64,000 bases of DNA from Adlercreutzia agrestimuris (GTDB taxonomy: Bacteria; Actinomycetota; Coriobacteriia; Coriobacteriales; Eggerthellaceae): NCBI RefSeq assembly GCF_943193125.1, contig NZ_CALPCX010000003.1:124001-188000 (forward strand). The letters are read 5' to 3'. The position numbers and the translations under genes were made by a program. Below are positions 43,690 through 51,703 of the stretch, in pieces (within the stretch, counting starts at the first letter, position 1; each line of letters opens with the position of its first letter). The notes beneath the pieces are model-generated. The model was not told the origin of the DNA. It worked only from the letters and a program-made list of their open reading frames with translations, and searched no databases.

Positions 43690-44040
43690 ATGGTTGCAGA
43701 ATATGAACTCATAGATGTAGCTCCTGAAGAGAACGATGCTCAAAGCATTGATCAAATGCCCGATGAGGAATTGCTTTACGAGCTTGCAGATCTTTTTAAA
43801 GTCTTCGGAGATACCACACGTATCAAAATTCTCTATGCACTTATGGATAAAGATCTTCGCGTTCAAGATATTGCTGATCTTATTGGTGCAACACAAAGCG
43901 CCGTTTCTCACCAGCTCAGAACATTAAAGCAAGCTCGATTGGTGAAGTTTCAACGCGAAGGAAAAAATGTCATTTACTCTCTTTCCGATGATCATGTTTA
44001 CACCATGCTTGCACAAGGAATGACACACATTTGCGAATAA
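43690..44040 (+). CDS. ArsR/SmtB-family metal-sensing repressor
   Basis: A 116-residue winged-helix repressor (LADLFKVFGDTTRIKILYALM; IADLIGATQSAVSHQLRTLKQARLV). Histidines and acidic residues near the C-terminus (DDHVYTMLAQGMTHICE) resemble the alpha-5 zinc site of CzrA/SmtB. It should release the operator when Zn, Cd or a similar ion rises, allowing expression of the HMA protein and ATPase downstream. AGGAAA precedes the ATG. Confidence 0.93.
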   Translation: MVAEYELIDVAPEENDAQSIDQMPDEELLYELADLFKVFGDTTRIKILYALMDKDLRVQDIADLIGATQSAVSHQLRTLKQARLVKFQREGKNVIYSLSDDHVYTMLAQGMTHICE

Positions 44041-44115
44041 ATTAATGATGTAAGAATACTTGCCACGTTTCATAGCGTGCAAAACATAAATTACCTTTGT
44101 AAGGAGAACAACATT

Positions 44116-44337
44116 ATGCGTAAGACATTTAAGCTTAAAGATCTCGATTGTGCCAATTGCGCTGCGAAAATGGAAAATGCTCTCAATGAAATTGACGGTA
44201 TTGAGCATGCAAGCATAAGCTTCATGACTTCAAAACTCGTAATTGATGCCGCAGATGAAGATTTCGACATGATACTCAACGAAGCACAAGCGCGTATCAG
44301 CAAAATTGAACCTGACTGCGTCATTGTTCGCCCGTAA
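44116..44337 (+). CDS. Stand-alone heavy-metal-associated (HMA) domain protein
   Basis: A 73-residue HMA domain with the metal-binding loop DLDCANCAAKME (C12, C15). It could be a cytosolic metal chaperone delivering ions to the ATPase encoded 53 bases later, which lacks an HMA domain of its own. AAGGAGAAC precedes the ATG; longer upstream starts lack a ribosome site. The DxDCxxC form is usual for Zn/Cd/Pb-type domains rather than copper. Confidence 0.93.
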   Translation: MRKTFKLKDLDCANCAAKMENALNEIDGIEHASISFMTSKLVIDAADEDFDMILNEAQARISKIEPDCVIVRP

Positions 44338-44390
44338 CAACGTTTGTTGAAAATTGAGCACTTTACCAGGCTTTTACTTAGAGGTTTATC

Positions 44391-46346
44391 ATGAACAAAA
44401 AGCAATTACGAATGCGAAACCGAATTATTGTTGCGCTTATCTGCTTTGCAGCTGCGTTTGTTATTACAGAACTATTACCACTTGAATCATGGGTTGGCAG
44501 CAAAACGGCTGCTCTCTGGCTAGAATTTGTTCTCTTTCTCATTCCTTACCTTATTGGTGGTTACGATGTTGTCCTAAAAGCCATAAAGAATATTGGGCAT
44601 GGGCAACTCTTTGACGAGAATTTTCTGATGACAGTAGCAACAATTGGTGCATTTGCTTTGGTGCTATTTCCTGACACTGATCCTCATATGGCAGAAGGTG
44701 CGGCAGTTATGCTGTTCTACCAAGTCGGCGAACTTTTCCAAAGTTACGCCGTAGGTAAAAGCCGTAAATCTATAGCTGACATGATGGATATTGCCCCTGA
44801 TCACGCCAATATTGAACGCAACGGACAACTGATTGAAGTGGATCCTTATGAAGTGCACGTCGGAGACACCATTATTGTCAAAGCCGGAGAGCGCGTACCA
44901 CTTGATGGTATTGTTGTTTCGGGAACCTCTGAACTGGATACGAAAGCTTTAACGGGCGAATCGGTTCCTCGATCAATAGCTCCTGGTCAAGAAATAATTT
45001 CTGGTTGCATCAACCTGTCGGGTAAATTAGTTGTTAAAGTCAGCAAACCTTATGGCGAATCAACTGTTTCTCGCATTCTTGAACTTGTTGAAAACGCAGC
45101 CGATAAAAAGGCGAAAACTGAGAACTTCATCACTCGTTTCGCAAAGTATTACACTCCCCTTGTTGTTGGCGTTGCGCTCTTGCTCGCAATTCTTCCTCCC
45201 CTCCTCTATGCTCAGAGTTGGTCGGATTGGATTCAACGTGGACTGGTGTTCCTGGTGGTTTCTTGTCCCTGCGCTTTGGTCATTTCTGTTCCGCTTTCTT
45301 TCTTCGGAGGAATTGGAGGCGCCTCGCGTGATGGCATACTCATTAAGGGGTCAAACTATCTTGAAGTCCTTGCCCAGACTGAAGCAGTTGCCTTTGACAA
45401 AACGGGCACGTTAACAGACGGATCTTTTGAAGTTGTGGACGTTCATGCCCAAGATGGGCACTCCCCTTCCGAGATCCTTGACATTGCAGCACATGCAGAA
45501 TCATTCTCTGATCATCCGATTGCCTTATCAATTAAACGTGCATATACTGGCGAACTTAATCCTTCGCGTATCGTGAACCCTCAAGAACTCAGTGGACGTG
45601 GTGTTAAAACAACACTTGATGATTCTGAAATCTTAGTTGGCAACGATAAACTCATGAACGAATGTGCAATTGATTACGAGTCTTGTGATTATGCGGGCAC
45701 CATCTTGCATGTTTCATGCGACGGGAAATACCTCGGCCATATTATTATTGCTGACGTAGTCAAGCCAATTGCACCAATTGCTATAGCTGAGCTGCATGAG
45801 CTAGGCATTCGCAAAACCATTATGCTTACGGGTGACCGTGAAGACGTTGCTCAAGCGGTGGCATTAGAAGTTGGCGTAGACGAATATAAAGCACAGCTTC
45901 TTCCGCAGGATAAGGTTGCTTGTGTTGAACAATTGCTCATAGAAACAAATGAGCATACCCACGGTAAAGGAAAGCTGGCTTTTGTTGGTGATGGAATTAA
46001 CGATGCACCAGTGCTTGCACGCTCTGATATTGGTATAGCTATGGGTGCCATGGGATCAGATGCTGCAATTGAAGCTGCAGATGTTGTCCTTATGGATGAT
46101 GACCCAACGGGAGTTGCGCGTGCTATTCGCATTGCGCGTAAAACAATGAGAATTGTTTGGCAAAACATTGTATTTGCCTTAGGAGTTAAATTTGCTGTCC
46201 TGATCCTTGCTGCTCTTGGTATTGCAAATATGTGGTTAGCCGTCTTTGCAGATGTTGGTGTTGCAATCCTTGCAATTTTGAATGCTATGCGCGCCATGAA
46301 AGTACCTCCTCGCGATCATGTGAACATAATTGACGTAGAAGAGTGA
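44391..46346 (+). CDS. P1B-type ATPase, Zn/Cd/Pb efflux
   Basis: A 651-residue heavy-metal exporter. The phosphatase loop TGES is near 188-191, the transmembrane metal site SCPCAL at 291-296 (CPC 292-294), the phosphorylated aspartate D336 in DKTGTLT, and the hinge GDGINDAP is present. It is short for the CadA/ZntA class because the N-terminal HMA domain is absent; that domain is a separate gene just upstream. The CPC motif plus the ArsR sensor favour Zn/Cd over copper. Confidence 0.93.
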   Translation: MNKKQLRMRNRIIVALICFAAAFVITELLPLESWVGSKTAALWLEFVLFLIPYLIGGYDVVLKAIKNIGHGQLFDENFLMTVATIGAFALVLFPDTDPHMAEGAAVMLFYQVGELFQSYAVGKSRKSIADMMDIAPDHANIERNGQLIEVDPYEVHVGDTIIVKAGERVPLDGIVVSGTSELDTKALTGESVPRSIAPGQEIISGCINLSGKLVVKVSKPYGESTVSRILELVENAADKKAKTENFITRFAKYYTPLVVGVALLLAILPPLLYAQSWSDWIQRGLVFLVVSCPCALVISVPLSFFGGIGGASRDGILIKGSNYLEVLAQTEAVAFDKTGTLTDGSFEVVDVHAQDGHSPSEILDIAAHAESFSDHPIALSIKRAYTGELNPSRIVNPQELSGRGVKTTLDDSEILVGNDKLMNECAIDYESCDYAGTILHVSCDGKYLGHIIIADVVKPIAPIAIAELHELGIRKTIMLTGDREDVAQAVALEVGVDEYKAQLLPQDKVACVEQLLIETNEHTHGKGKLAFVGDGINDAPVLARSDIGIAMGAMGSDAAIEAADVVLMDDDPTGVARAIRIARKTMRIVWQNIVFALGVKFAVLILAALGIANMWLAVFADVGVAILAILNAMRAMKVPPRDHVNIIDVEE

Positions 46347-46435
46347 TGCGATTCATTGTTTTTCGTAATACTCTGCAAACAGAACGATATAATTTGTTTA
46401 CTTAGCTGACTCGATCCATTTCAAGGAGGTCCTCA

Positions 46436-47416
46436 ATGGACGAAAATGTACGCCCCGATTCCATGCAACGCATCACCACGCCAGAATTAGCTCAAGCTTT
46501 CATTGAAGAACAAATATCAGCAATTAAAGAGCAAGTGGGTGATAAAAAGGTACTTCTCGCACTTTCTGGTGGCGTAGATTCGTCGGTTGTTGCTGCGCTT
46601 CTCATTAAGGCAATTGGTAAAAATCTTGTCTGCGTACATGTTAATCATGGTCTAATGCGTAAAGGCGAATCTGAGCAGGTCATTGATGTATTTCAAAACC
46701 AAATGGATGCAAACCTTGTTTATGTTGACGCAACAGACCGATTCTTAAATCTCCTTGACGGTGTTGATGAACCTGAAACCAAGCGCAAGATAATTGGTGG
46801 CGAATTCATTCGTGTTTTTGAAGAAGAAGCACGCAAAGTTGGCGACGAAGTTGATTTCTTGGCACAAGGTACTATTTATCCGGATATCTTGGAGTCAAAA
46901 GATGGAGTAAAAGCGCATCACAATGTAGGTGGTTTGCCGGAGGATCTGCAGTTCGGCCTCGTGGAACCTGTAAAACTCCTTTACAAGGATGAAGTCCGTG
47001 TTGTTGGTCGCGAGTTAGGTCTTCCAGAAAACATGGTCGAACGTCAACCCTTTCCCGGTCCTGGTCTTGGTGTTCGTTGCTTAGGTGCCATTACGCGCGA
47101 TCGTCTCAATGCTTTGCGTGAAGCTGATGCAATTGTTCGCGAAGAGATGGAAGCTGCAAATGTTGGCGCATGGCAATATTTTGCCGTAGTTCCCGATATG
47201 CGCGCAACTGGAGTTCGCGATGGCGTTCGCGCCTATGAGTGGCCGGCAATTATCCGAGCAATTAATACGGTTGATGTTATGACCGCAGAAGTGCCTGAGC
47301 TTGATTGGGATTTACTTAAACGCATGACCGATCGCATTACCAGCGAAGTACCTGGTATTTGCCGTGTTTGCTACGACCTCACACCAAAACCTGTTGGAAC
47401 GGTTGAGTGGGAATAA
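46436..47416 (+). CDS. guaA: GMP synthase, ATP-pyrophosphatase subunit without glutaminase domain
   Basis: Converts XMP to GMP. The PP-loop SGGVDSS is near 44-50, and the C-terminal dimerisation domain ends in the usual YDLTPKPVGTVEWE. The N-terminal glutamine amidotransferase domain (about 200 residues in standard GuaA) is missing; the protein begins with a 15-residue leader. It resembles the archaeal-style GuaAb. A separate glutaminase subunit must be elsewhere, or the enzyme uses free ammonia. CAAGGAGGTCC precedes the ATG. No purine riboswitch was seen. Confidence 0.92.
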   Translation: MDENVRPDSMQRITTPELAQAFIEEQISAIKEQVGDKKVLLALSGGVDSSVVAALLIKAIGKNLVCVHVNHGLMRKGESEQVIDVFQNQMDANLVYVDATDRFLNLLDGVDEPETKRKIIGGEFIRVFEEEARKVGDEVDFLAQGTIYPDILESKDGVKAHHNVGGLPEDLQFGLVEPVKLLYKDEVRVVGRELGLPENMVERQPFPGPGLGVRCLGAITRDRLNALREADAIVREEMEAANVGAWQYFAVVPDMRATGVRDGVRAYEWPAIIRAINTVDVMTAEVPELDWDLLKRMTDRITSEVPGICRVCYDLTPKPVGTVEWE

Positions 47417-47544
47417 AACGCCAGTTCAGAGGCACTATTTTCTTTTGTCTACTCCTTTGGACTTTTGTGTAAATCAGTGTCCTTTTGTGACACGTATTTT
47501 GTAAACCGCACGGGATTTCTCTCACTTTGGTTTGAAGAGAGTCG

Positions 47545-47577
47545 ATGACCTAGCGATGCACTGCTAGGTCATTTTTG
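47545..47577 (+). terminator. Rho-independent terminator of guaA
   Basis: ATGACCTAGC and its exact complement GCTAGGTCAT form a ten-pair stem with an eight-base loop, followed by TTTTT. It lies 130 bases after the guaA stop and marks the left edge of the GC-rich region. Confidence 0.88.
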
Positions 47578-47757
47578 TATGCTGATGTTGCTATATGCCC
47601 AGGCTCGTAGCATCAGGACTACAAAAACACAGCATCACTCTTGGCCAAATCGCTCTAATACGATGTTGGTGAAGATAATCCCACTGATGCTACCAGCTCA
47701 GGGACCATATCAGGGAATCAGCCAAATGGTTCTTTTATCCGAACGCCCTGAGCGCAC
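47578..47757. other. Gene-free junction before the GC-rich region
   Basis: No convincing gene is seen. A ten-base inverted repeat (GTAGCATCAG at 47606-47615, CTGATGCTAC at 47684-47693) brackets 68 bases. It may be a decayed boundary, but no transposase, integrase or att-like direct repeat was found. Confidence 0.4.
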
Positions 47758-47791
47758 AAAAAAAATGGCGGCACCTGATAGATACCGCCAT
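47758..47791 (-). terminator. Terminator of the HxlR gene
   Basis: On the minus strand ATGGCGG, a 13-base loop and CCGCCAT are followed by a run of eight T counting the last base of the stem. It lies 36 bases after the hxlR-type stop codon. Confidence 0.85.
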
Positions 47792-47826
47792 GCATTCCGG
47801 GAATAATGTGTATGTGCCGGGAATAG

Positions 47827-48180
47827 TTAGAACTGAGCGCAATCTGCCTCGACTGACACTTTATAGCTTTCGCCCCATGTCCACATCGCTTCGAGAACCG
47901 GTTCGAGCGTTCTGCCAAGGGACGTCAGAGAATATTCGACCCGAGGCGGAACCTCGGCGTATACCTTGCGATTCACAAGCCCTGCGGCTTCCATCTCGCG
48001 CAGCTTTTCGGTGAGCATCTTCTGGGAGATGCTGCCGATGGACTTCTGAAGCTCCTTGAACCTTAGCGGCTCGTTTGCGAGAAGATCGCGCAGGATGAGC
48101 ACTTTCCACTTGCTCCCGATGAAATGGAGCGTGGTCTCGACGGGGCAAAGCGGGAGCTCGTCGGTGTTATTCATTGACAT
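47827..48180 (-). CDS. HxlR-family transcriptional regulator
   Basis: A 117-residue winged-helix regulator of the HxlR/MarR-like type (FIGSKWKVLILRDLL, RFKELQKSIGSISQKMLTEKLREMEAAGLV, PRVEYSLTSLGRTLEPVL). One cysteine stands before the helix (CPVETTL), as in HxlR members that sense electrophiles or thiol stress. AAGGAAGG precedes the start. It is divergent from the SnoaL-macrodomain-SirTM operon and shares a control region with it, so it is the likely regulator. Confidence 0.92.
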   Translation of the reverse strand: MSMNNTDELPLCPVETTLHFIGSKWKVLILRDLLANEPLRFKELQKSIGSISQKMLTEKLREMEAAGLVNRKVYAEVPPRVEYSLTSLGRTLEPVLEAMWTWGESYKVSVEADCAQF

Positions 48181-48182
48181 TT

Positions 48183-48238
48183 CGGTAACCGCCTTCCTTG
48201 TGGCAATCCTCTGACCTTGATGGTTACTTTTCGGTAAC
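48183..48238. promoter_or_regulatory. Candidate HxlR operators in the divergent control region
   Basis: CGGTAACC near 48183-48190 and an inverted repeat GTTAC-N6-GTAAC at 48223-48238 share the GGTAAC half-site, which also begins the TAACTACGGTAC stretch that follows. Repeated half-sites between divergent genes suggest the HxlR protein controls both. Confidence 0.5.
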
Positions 48239-48338
48239 TACGGTACAAGAAAGTGCCTACTTACAAAAAGAGACCTTTTAGGAAAGAATGATACTCAGGT
48301 CGAGGACCTCATGCAAGCTTGAACCGAAAGGAACAGAT

Positions 48339-49118
48339 ATGTCAGAGCAGACAGAGAAAGCATTGAAGCTCATCAACACATTCGCAAACGGCGATACCGA
48401 GACCGCAGCGAGCCTTCTTGACGAGAACTACATCCAGCACAACCTCGCCTACGGCACCGGGCGCGACGCGTTCGTAGGAAGCGTGGAGTACCTTGCGAGC
48501 GCTCCCGTGAAGACGACGGTGAAGAACGTCCGCGTCTTCGATGACGGCGACAAGGTCTTCCTGCAGAGCATCTACAACTTCGCTGGAGCGGGCGATCAGG
48601 TCGCCTTCGACATCTTCCGCTTCAATGAAGACGGCAAGATCGCCGAGCACTGGGACAACCTCGCGGATCTCGCTTCCGAGCCCAACCCGGCTGGCCGCAC
48701 GCAGATCGACGGCGTGACCGAGGCGAGCGAGAAGGATAAGACGGAGGCCAACCGCGCGGTCGTCGAGGACTTCCTCGTGGACGTCATGCAGGGCAAGCAT
48801 CCCGAGAAGACAGCGAAGTATTTCGACGGGGACACGTACCTGCAGCACAACACCGGCATCGCAGACGGCCTCTCCGGTCTCGGTGCTGCCTTGGAGGCCC
48901 TGGGCAAGCAGAGCATAGCCATGGTCTACGACACCACGCACATGGTGCTCGCGGACGGCAACATGGTACTCGCCGTGAGCGAGGGAACCTTCGCTGGCGA
49001 GCCGACGAGCTACTACGATCTGTGGCGCGTCGAGAACGGCAAGATCACCGAGCACTGGGATGTCATGGAGACGATCGCCAATCCCGACACCTGGGCCAAC
49101 GACAACGGCAAGTTTTAA
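48339..49118 (+). CDS. Tandem SnoaL-like (NTF2-fold) protein
   Basis: A 259-residue protein of two SnoaL-like domains (about 1-120 and 135-259). Both halves have the same layout: YIQHN or YLQHN near the start, then a DGNMVLA or DGDKVFL strand and a GKI.EHWD strand. These cone-shaped folds bind small hydrophobic ligands or catalyse aldol and epoxide chemistry. The ATG at 48339 has AAAGGAAC before it; an ATG at 48288 adds an unlikely leader. First gene of the ADP-ribosylation operon. Clearly GC-rich. Confidence 0.85.
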   Translation: MSEQTEKALKLINTFANGDTETAASLLDENYIQHNLAYGTGRDAFVGSVEYLASAPVKTTVKNVRVFDDGDKVFLQSIYNFAGAGDQVAFDIFRFNEDGKIAEHWDNLADLASEPNPAGRTQIDGVTEASEKDKTEANRAVVEDFLVDVMQGKHPEKTAKYFDGDTYLQHNTGIADGLSGLGAALEALGKQSIAMVYDTTHMVLADGNMVLAVSEGTFAGEPTSYYDLWRVENGKITEHWDVMETIANPDTWANDNGKF

Positions 49119-49235
49119 ACCTAACCAAGCTAGACCGCACGTCTGCGCTCGGGCATTTCTCTGAGATGCTCGGGCGTTGGCCTTTGTCTGCGGCGGTCGA
49201 AGCAAGATAGGTAAAATAGAACGGAAAGAGGCAAT

Positions 49236-50093
49236 ATGGATGCACAACGCAAAGAGAGCCTTGCAAGGACCATGCTCGGCTGTCTGATAGAGGAATCGCG
49301 CGCCCATGGCGTATGGGTGCCAGACAGCATCGTCGATGTGCTTGACAAGAGGGATGCGAGCTTTCAGAACCTATGGGATGCCACGCGCGCGATGATGAAT
49401 GTGCGCCCGCCATGGAAGGCCTCCCCACAATTCCTCATCGCGCAAGACGAGCTGCTGCCAGACCTTATCGCCGAGGCTGGGATCTGCACGGTTGCCGATG
49501 CGGAGCCATGCGAAGGCGATGCTCGCATGTCGCTTTGGCGCGGCGATATCACCACGCTCGCGGCTGACGCCATCGTGAACGCCGCGAACTCGGGGATGAC
49601 GGGATGCTGGCAGCCTCTGCATTACTGCATAGACAACGCCATCCACACCTTCGCCGGAGTGCAGCTGCGCGCCGAGATGGCATCCATCATGGAGGCGCAG
49701 GGGCACGAGGAGCCCACGGCGCATGCCCGCATCACGGGCGCGTACAATCTACCGTCCAAGCACATCATCCACACCGTTGGCCCCATAGCGAAAGGACGCC
49801 TGACTGAGGAGCGCAGGCGCCAGCTTGCGCGATGCTACACCGCTTGCCTCGACACAGCGAACGCGCACGATTGCCTTTCGATTGCGCTCTGCTGTATCTC
49901 CACCGGCGTCTTCGGCTTCCCTCGGAAGGAGGCTGCCGAGATCGCAGTCCGTACGGTAAGGGAATGGCTCGCCGACCACTCGGATTCCCCGATGGTCGTC
50001 GTGTTCAACGTGTTCGGTGATGAGGACGAAGCCATATACCGCGATCTGCTTCAGCTCGACCAGAAGGGAGCTTCGCATGTTCAAATTCGCTGA
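49236..50093 (+). CDS. Zinc-dependent macrodomain ADP-ribosyl hydrolase
   Basis: A 285-residue hydrolase that removes ADP-ribose from proteins. The N-terminal helical part (1-95) is followed by the macrodomain. The ADP-ribose loops are GDIT (103-106) and VNAAN (114-118), and STGVFGFP forms the phosphate loop. The zinc site specific to the SirTM-linked class is visible as C124, H129 and C131 in GCWQPLHYCIDNAIH. It overlaps the sirtuin gene by 17 bases, the hallmark pairing of writer and eraser. AAAGAGG precedes the ATG. Confidence 0.94.
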   Translation: MDAQRKESLARTMLGCLIEESRAHGVWVPDSIVDVLDKRDASFQNLWDATRAMMNVRPPWKASPQFLIAQDELLPDLIAEAGICTVADAEPCEGDARMSLWRGDITTLAADAIVNAANSGMTGCWQPLHYCIDNAIHTFAGVQLRAEMASIMEAQGHEEPTAHARITGAYNLPSKHIIHTVGPIAKGRLTEERRRQLARCYTACLDTANAHDCLSIALCCISTGVFGFPRKEAAEIAVRTVREWLADHSDSPMVVVFNVFGDEDEAIYRDLLQLDQKGASHVQIR

Positions 50094-50988
50094 TACCCGC
50101 CGCATGACGCCAGAGAAGCGAGCTGCAGCCATAGATGAGGCGCGCAGGCTCATGCAAGATGCCGACCGCGTGCTCATAGGTGCAGGGGCAGGCCTATCGA
50201 CTGCAGCTGGGATCGACTACGGCGGTGAGCGCTTCCGCGACAACTTCCCCGCGTTCATCAAGCGCTACGGGATGACCGATATGTACTCTGCGGGCTTCTA
50301 CCCGTTCACGACCGAAGAGGATCGTTGGGCGTATTGGGCGCATCACGCGACCGTCAACTGCCTGGGCGCAGACGCCACGTCCCTGTACAGGGAGCTCTAC
50401 GAATGGGCGCGCACGAGGGACTACTTCGTAATAACGACAAACGCCGACATGCAGTTCGAGAAAGCCGGGTTCGCAAAGGACCGCATCTTCGCCACGCAAG
50501 GCGACTACGCGCACATCCAATGCGTAACGGGCGAGCACGGGATCCGCTCCGATGCGGAGGAGTTCGCGGCTATCGAACGGGATACCGGAAGCGGAGCTCG
50601 CACGCGCATCACCGATGCGGGCCTCGTTCCGACATGCGACGTGTGCGGAAGGCCCATGAGCATGCACCTGCGCATCGACGGCTCATTCGTACAGACGGAG
50701 GACTGGTATACCGCAGAGGAGCGTTATCGCGATTTCATCTCGCATATCCCCGAGAAGCCGACGCTTCTGCTGGAGCTGGGCGTGGGATGGAACACCCCGG
50801 TCTGGATCCGCATGCCCTTCGAACGCATAGCCAAAGTCACCGACAGTCCCCTCATCCGCATGAACTACGACAGTGCCGGGATCGACGGCTCTATCAAGAA
50901 CTCCGTTTCGGTCGACGGGGACATGGCCGAGGCGCTACCGCTTGCCATCGGTGAGAAACAGACGGAAGGAGAGGCTTCCCATGATTGA
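50077..50988 (+). CDS. Class M sirtuin (SirTM), protein ADP-ribosyltransferase
   Basis: A 303-residue sirtuin of the ADP-ribosylating class. The NAD-binding motif is GAGAGLS (35-41), and TTNADMQF (120-127) replaces the TQNIDGLH of deacetylases. Q141 in ATQGDY stands where the deacetylase histidine would be. In the zinc finger C149, C187 and C190 are seen, but the fourth ligand is not an obvious cysteine (H154 is the nearest candidate). Known members modify lipoylated GcvH-L, which is absent here, so the target may differ. AGAAGGGAG precedes the ATG at 50077; it overlaps both neighbours. Confidence 0.93.
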   Translation: MFKFADTRRMTPEKRAAAIDEARRLMQDADRVLIGAGAGLSTAAGIDYGGERFRDNFPAFIKRYGMTDMYSAGFYPFTTEEDRWAYWAHHATVNCLGADATSLYRELYEWARTRDYFVITTNADMQFEKAGFAKDRIFATQGDYAHIQCVTGEHGIRSDAEEFAAIERDTGSGARTRITDAGLVPTCDVCGRPMSMHLRIDGSFVQTEDWYTAEERYRDFISHIPEKPTLLLELGVGWNTPVWIRMPFERIAKVTDSPLIRMNYDSAGIDGSIKNSVSVDGDMAEALPLAIGEKQTEGEASHD

Positions 50989-51703
50989 AATCGCATTCGA
51001 CGTCGACGCGTATCTTCCAGGAGAGGAGTTCAGGGAAGCGGGAAGCATTCCCGTACTCACGGAAGCAGAGCAGGTGACGCCTGAGTTCTGCCTCAAGTTC
51101 CTCCGGGGAGTACGCGATTGCGTCTTCGCCACAGTAGATGTGAATGGGCTTCCAGAGGCCCGCGTCATCGACGTCATGATGGTGGGAATGGACCCGCTTT
51201 GCCTCTGCCTACTCACGCCCCGGGGCAAGGTCTTCCACGAAGAGCTCTGCCGAACGGGGTTCGCGGCCATCGTGGGCCAGACAACCGATTGGCGCACCTG
51301 CCGCTTCAGGGGCAAGGTCGTCAAGGTGGAGGACGAGCAGGACAACAAGCGTCTCGTCGATGCCATGTTCGAGCTGAATCCGGCCATGAAGGAACTCTAT
51401 CCTGGCGATTCCCGCGACATCATCGATGCCTTCTATATCGAAGACGGCGAAGGCGAGTTCTTCGACCTTGGCCAGAAGCCGCTTCTGCGCGCCGCCTTCA
51501 AGATAGGAAGCGGAGTGACCGAGGACGAAGCGCATTCTTCTTATCGCATAACTGACGAGTGCAAGATGTGCAGCACCTGCGCAAAGCATTGCCCTGTGAG
51601 CTGCATCGAGGAGGGCGACCCATACAAGATCGAGCAGTCCCACTGCCTCAAGTGCGGGCTTTGCTATGAGGTGTGCCCATTTGATGCGATAGAACGAAGA
51701 TAG
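50981..51703 (+). CDS. Flavin-binding split-barrel protein fused to a 2[4Fe-4S] ferredoxin
   Basis: A 240-residue fusion. An N-terminal pyridoxamine-phosphate-oxidase-like FMN barrel (about 25-175, with FATVDVNGLPEARVIDVMMVG) is joined to a C-terminal ferredoxin (CKMCSTCAKHCPVSC and CLKCGLCYEVC). It probably shuttles electrons between ferredoxin and FMN to reduce a small molecule; the substrate is unknown. It overlaps the sirtuin by eight bases and has GAAGGAGAGG upstream. Its presence ties the ADP-ribosylation module to redox stress. Confidence 0.9.
   Translation: MIEIAFDVDAYLPGEEFREAGSIPVLTEAEQVTPEFCLKFLRGVRDCVFATVDVNGLPEARVIDVMMVGMDPLCLCLLTPRGKVFHEELCRTGFAAIVGQTTDWRTCRFRGKVVKVEDEQDNKRLVDAMFELNPAMKELYPGDSRDIIDAFYIEDGEGEFFDLGQKPLLRAAFKIGSGVTEDEAHSSYRITDECKMCSTCAKHCPVSCIEEGDPYKIEQSHCLKCGLCYEVCPFDAIERR

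Noticed and set aside
46347..46435. Purine riboswitch before guaA
   Set aside because: The gap is only 89 bases and shows no purine aptamer core.
47606..47693. Ten-base inverted repeat as transposon ends
   Set aside because: Only 68 bases lie between the arms, with no transposase and no target duplication seen.
47579..47806. A 75-codon plus-strand frame between guaA and the HxlR gene
   Set aside because: No ribosome site or recognisable protein, it begins in the guaA terminator and overlaps the opposing HxlR terminator.
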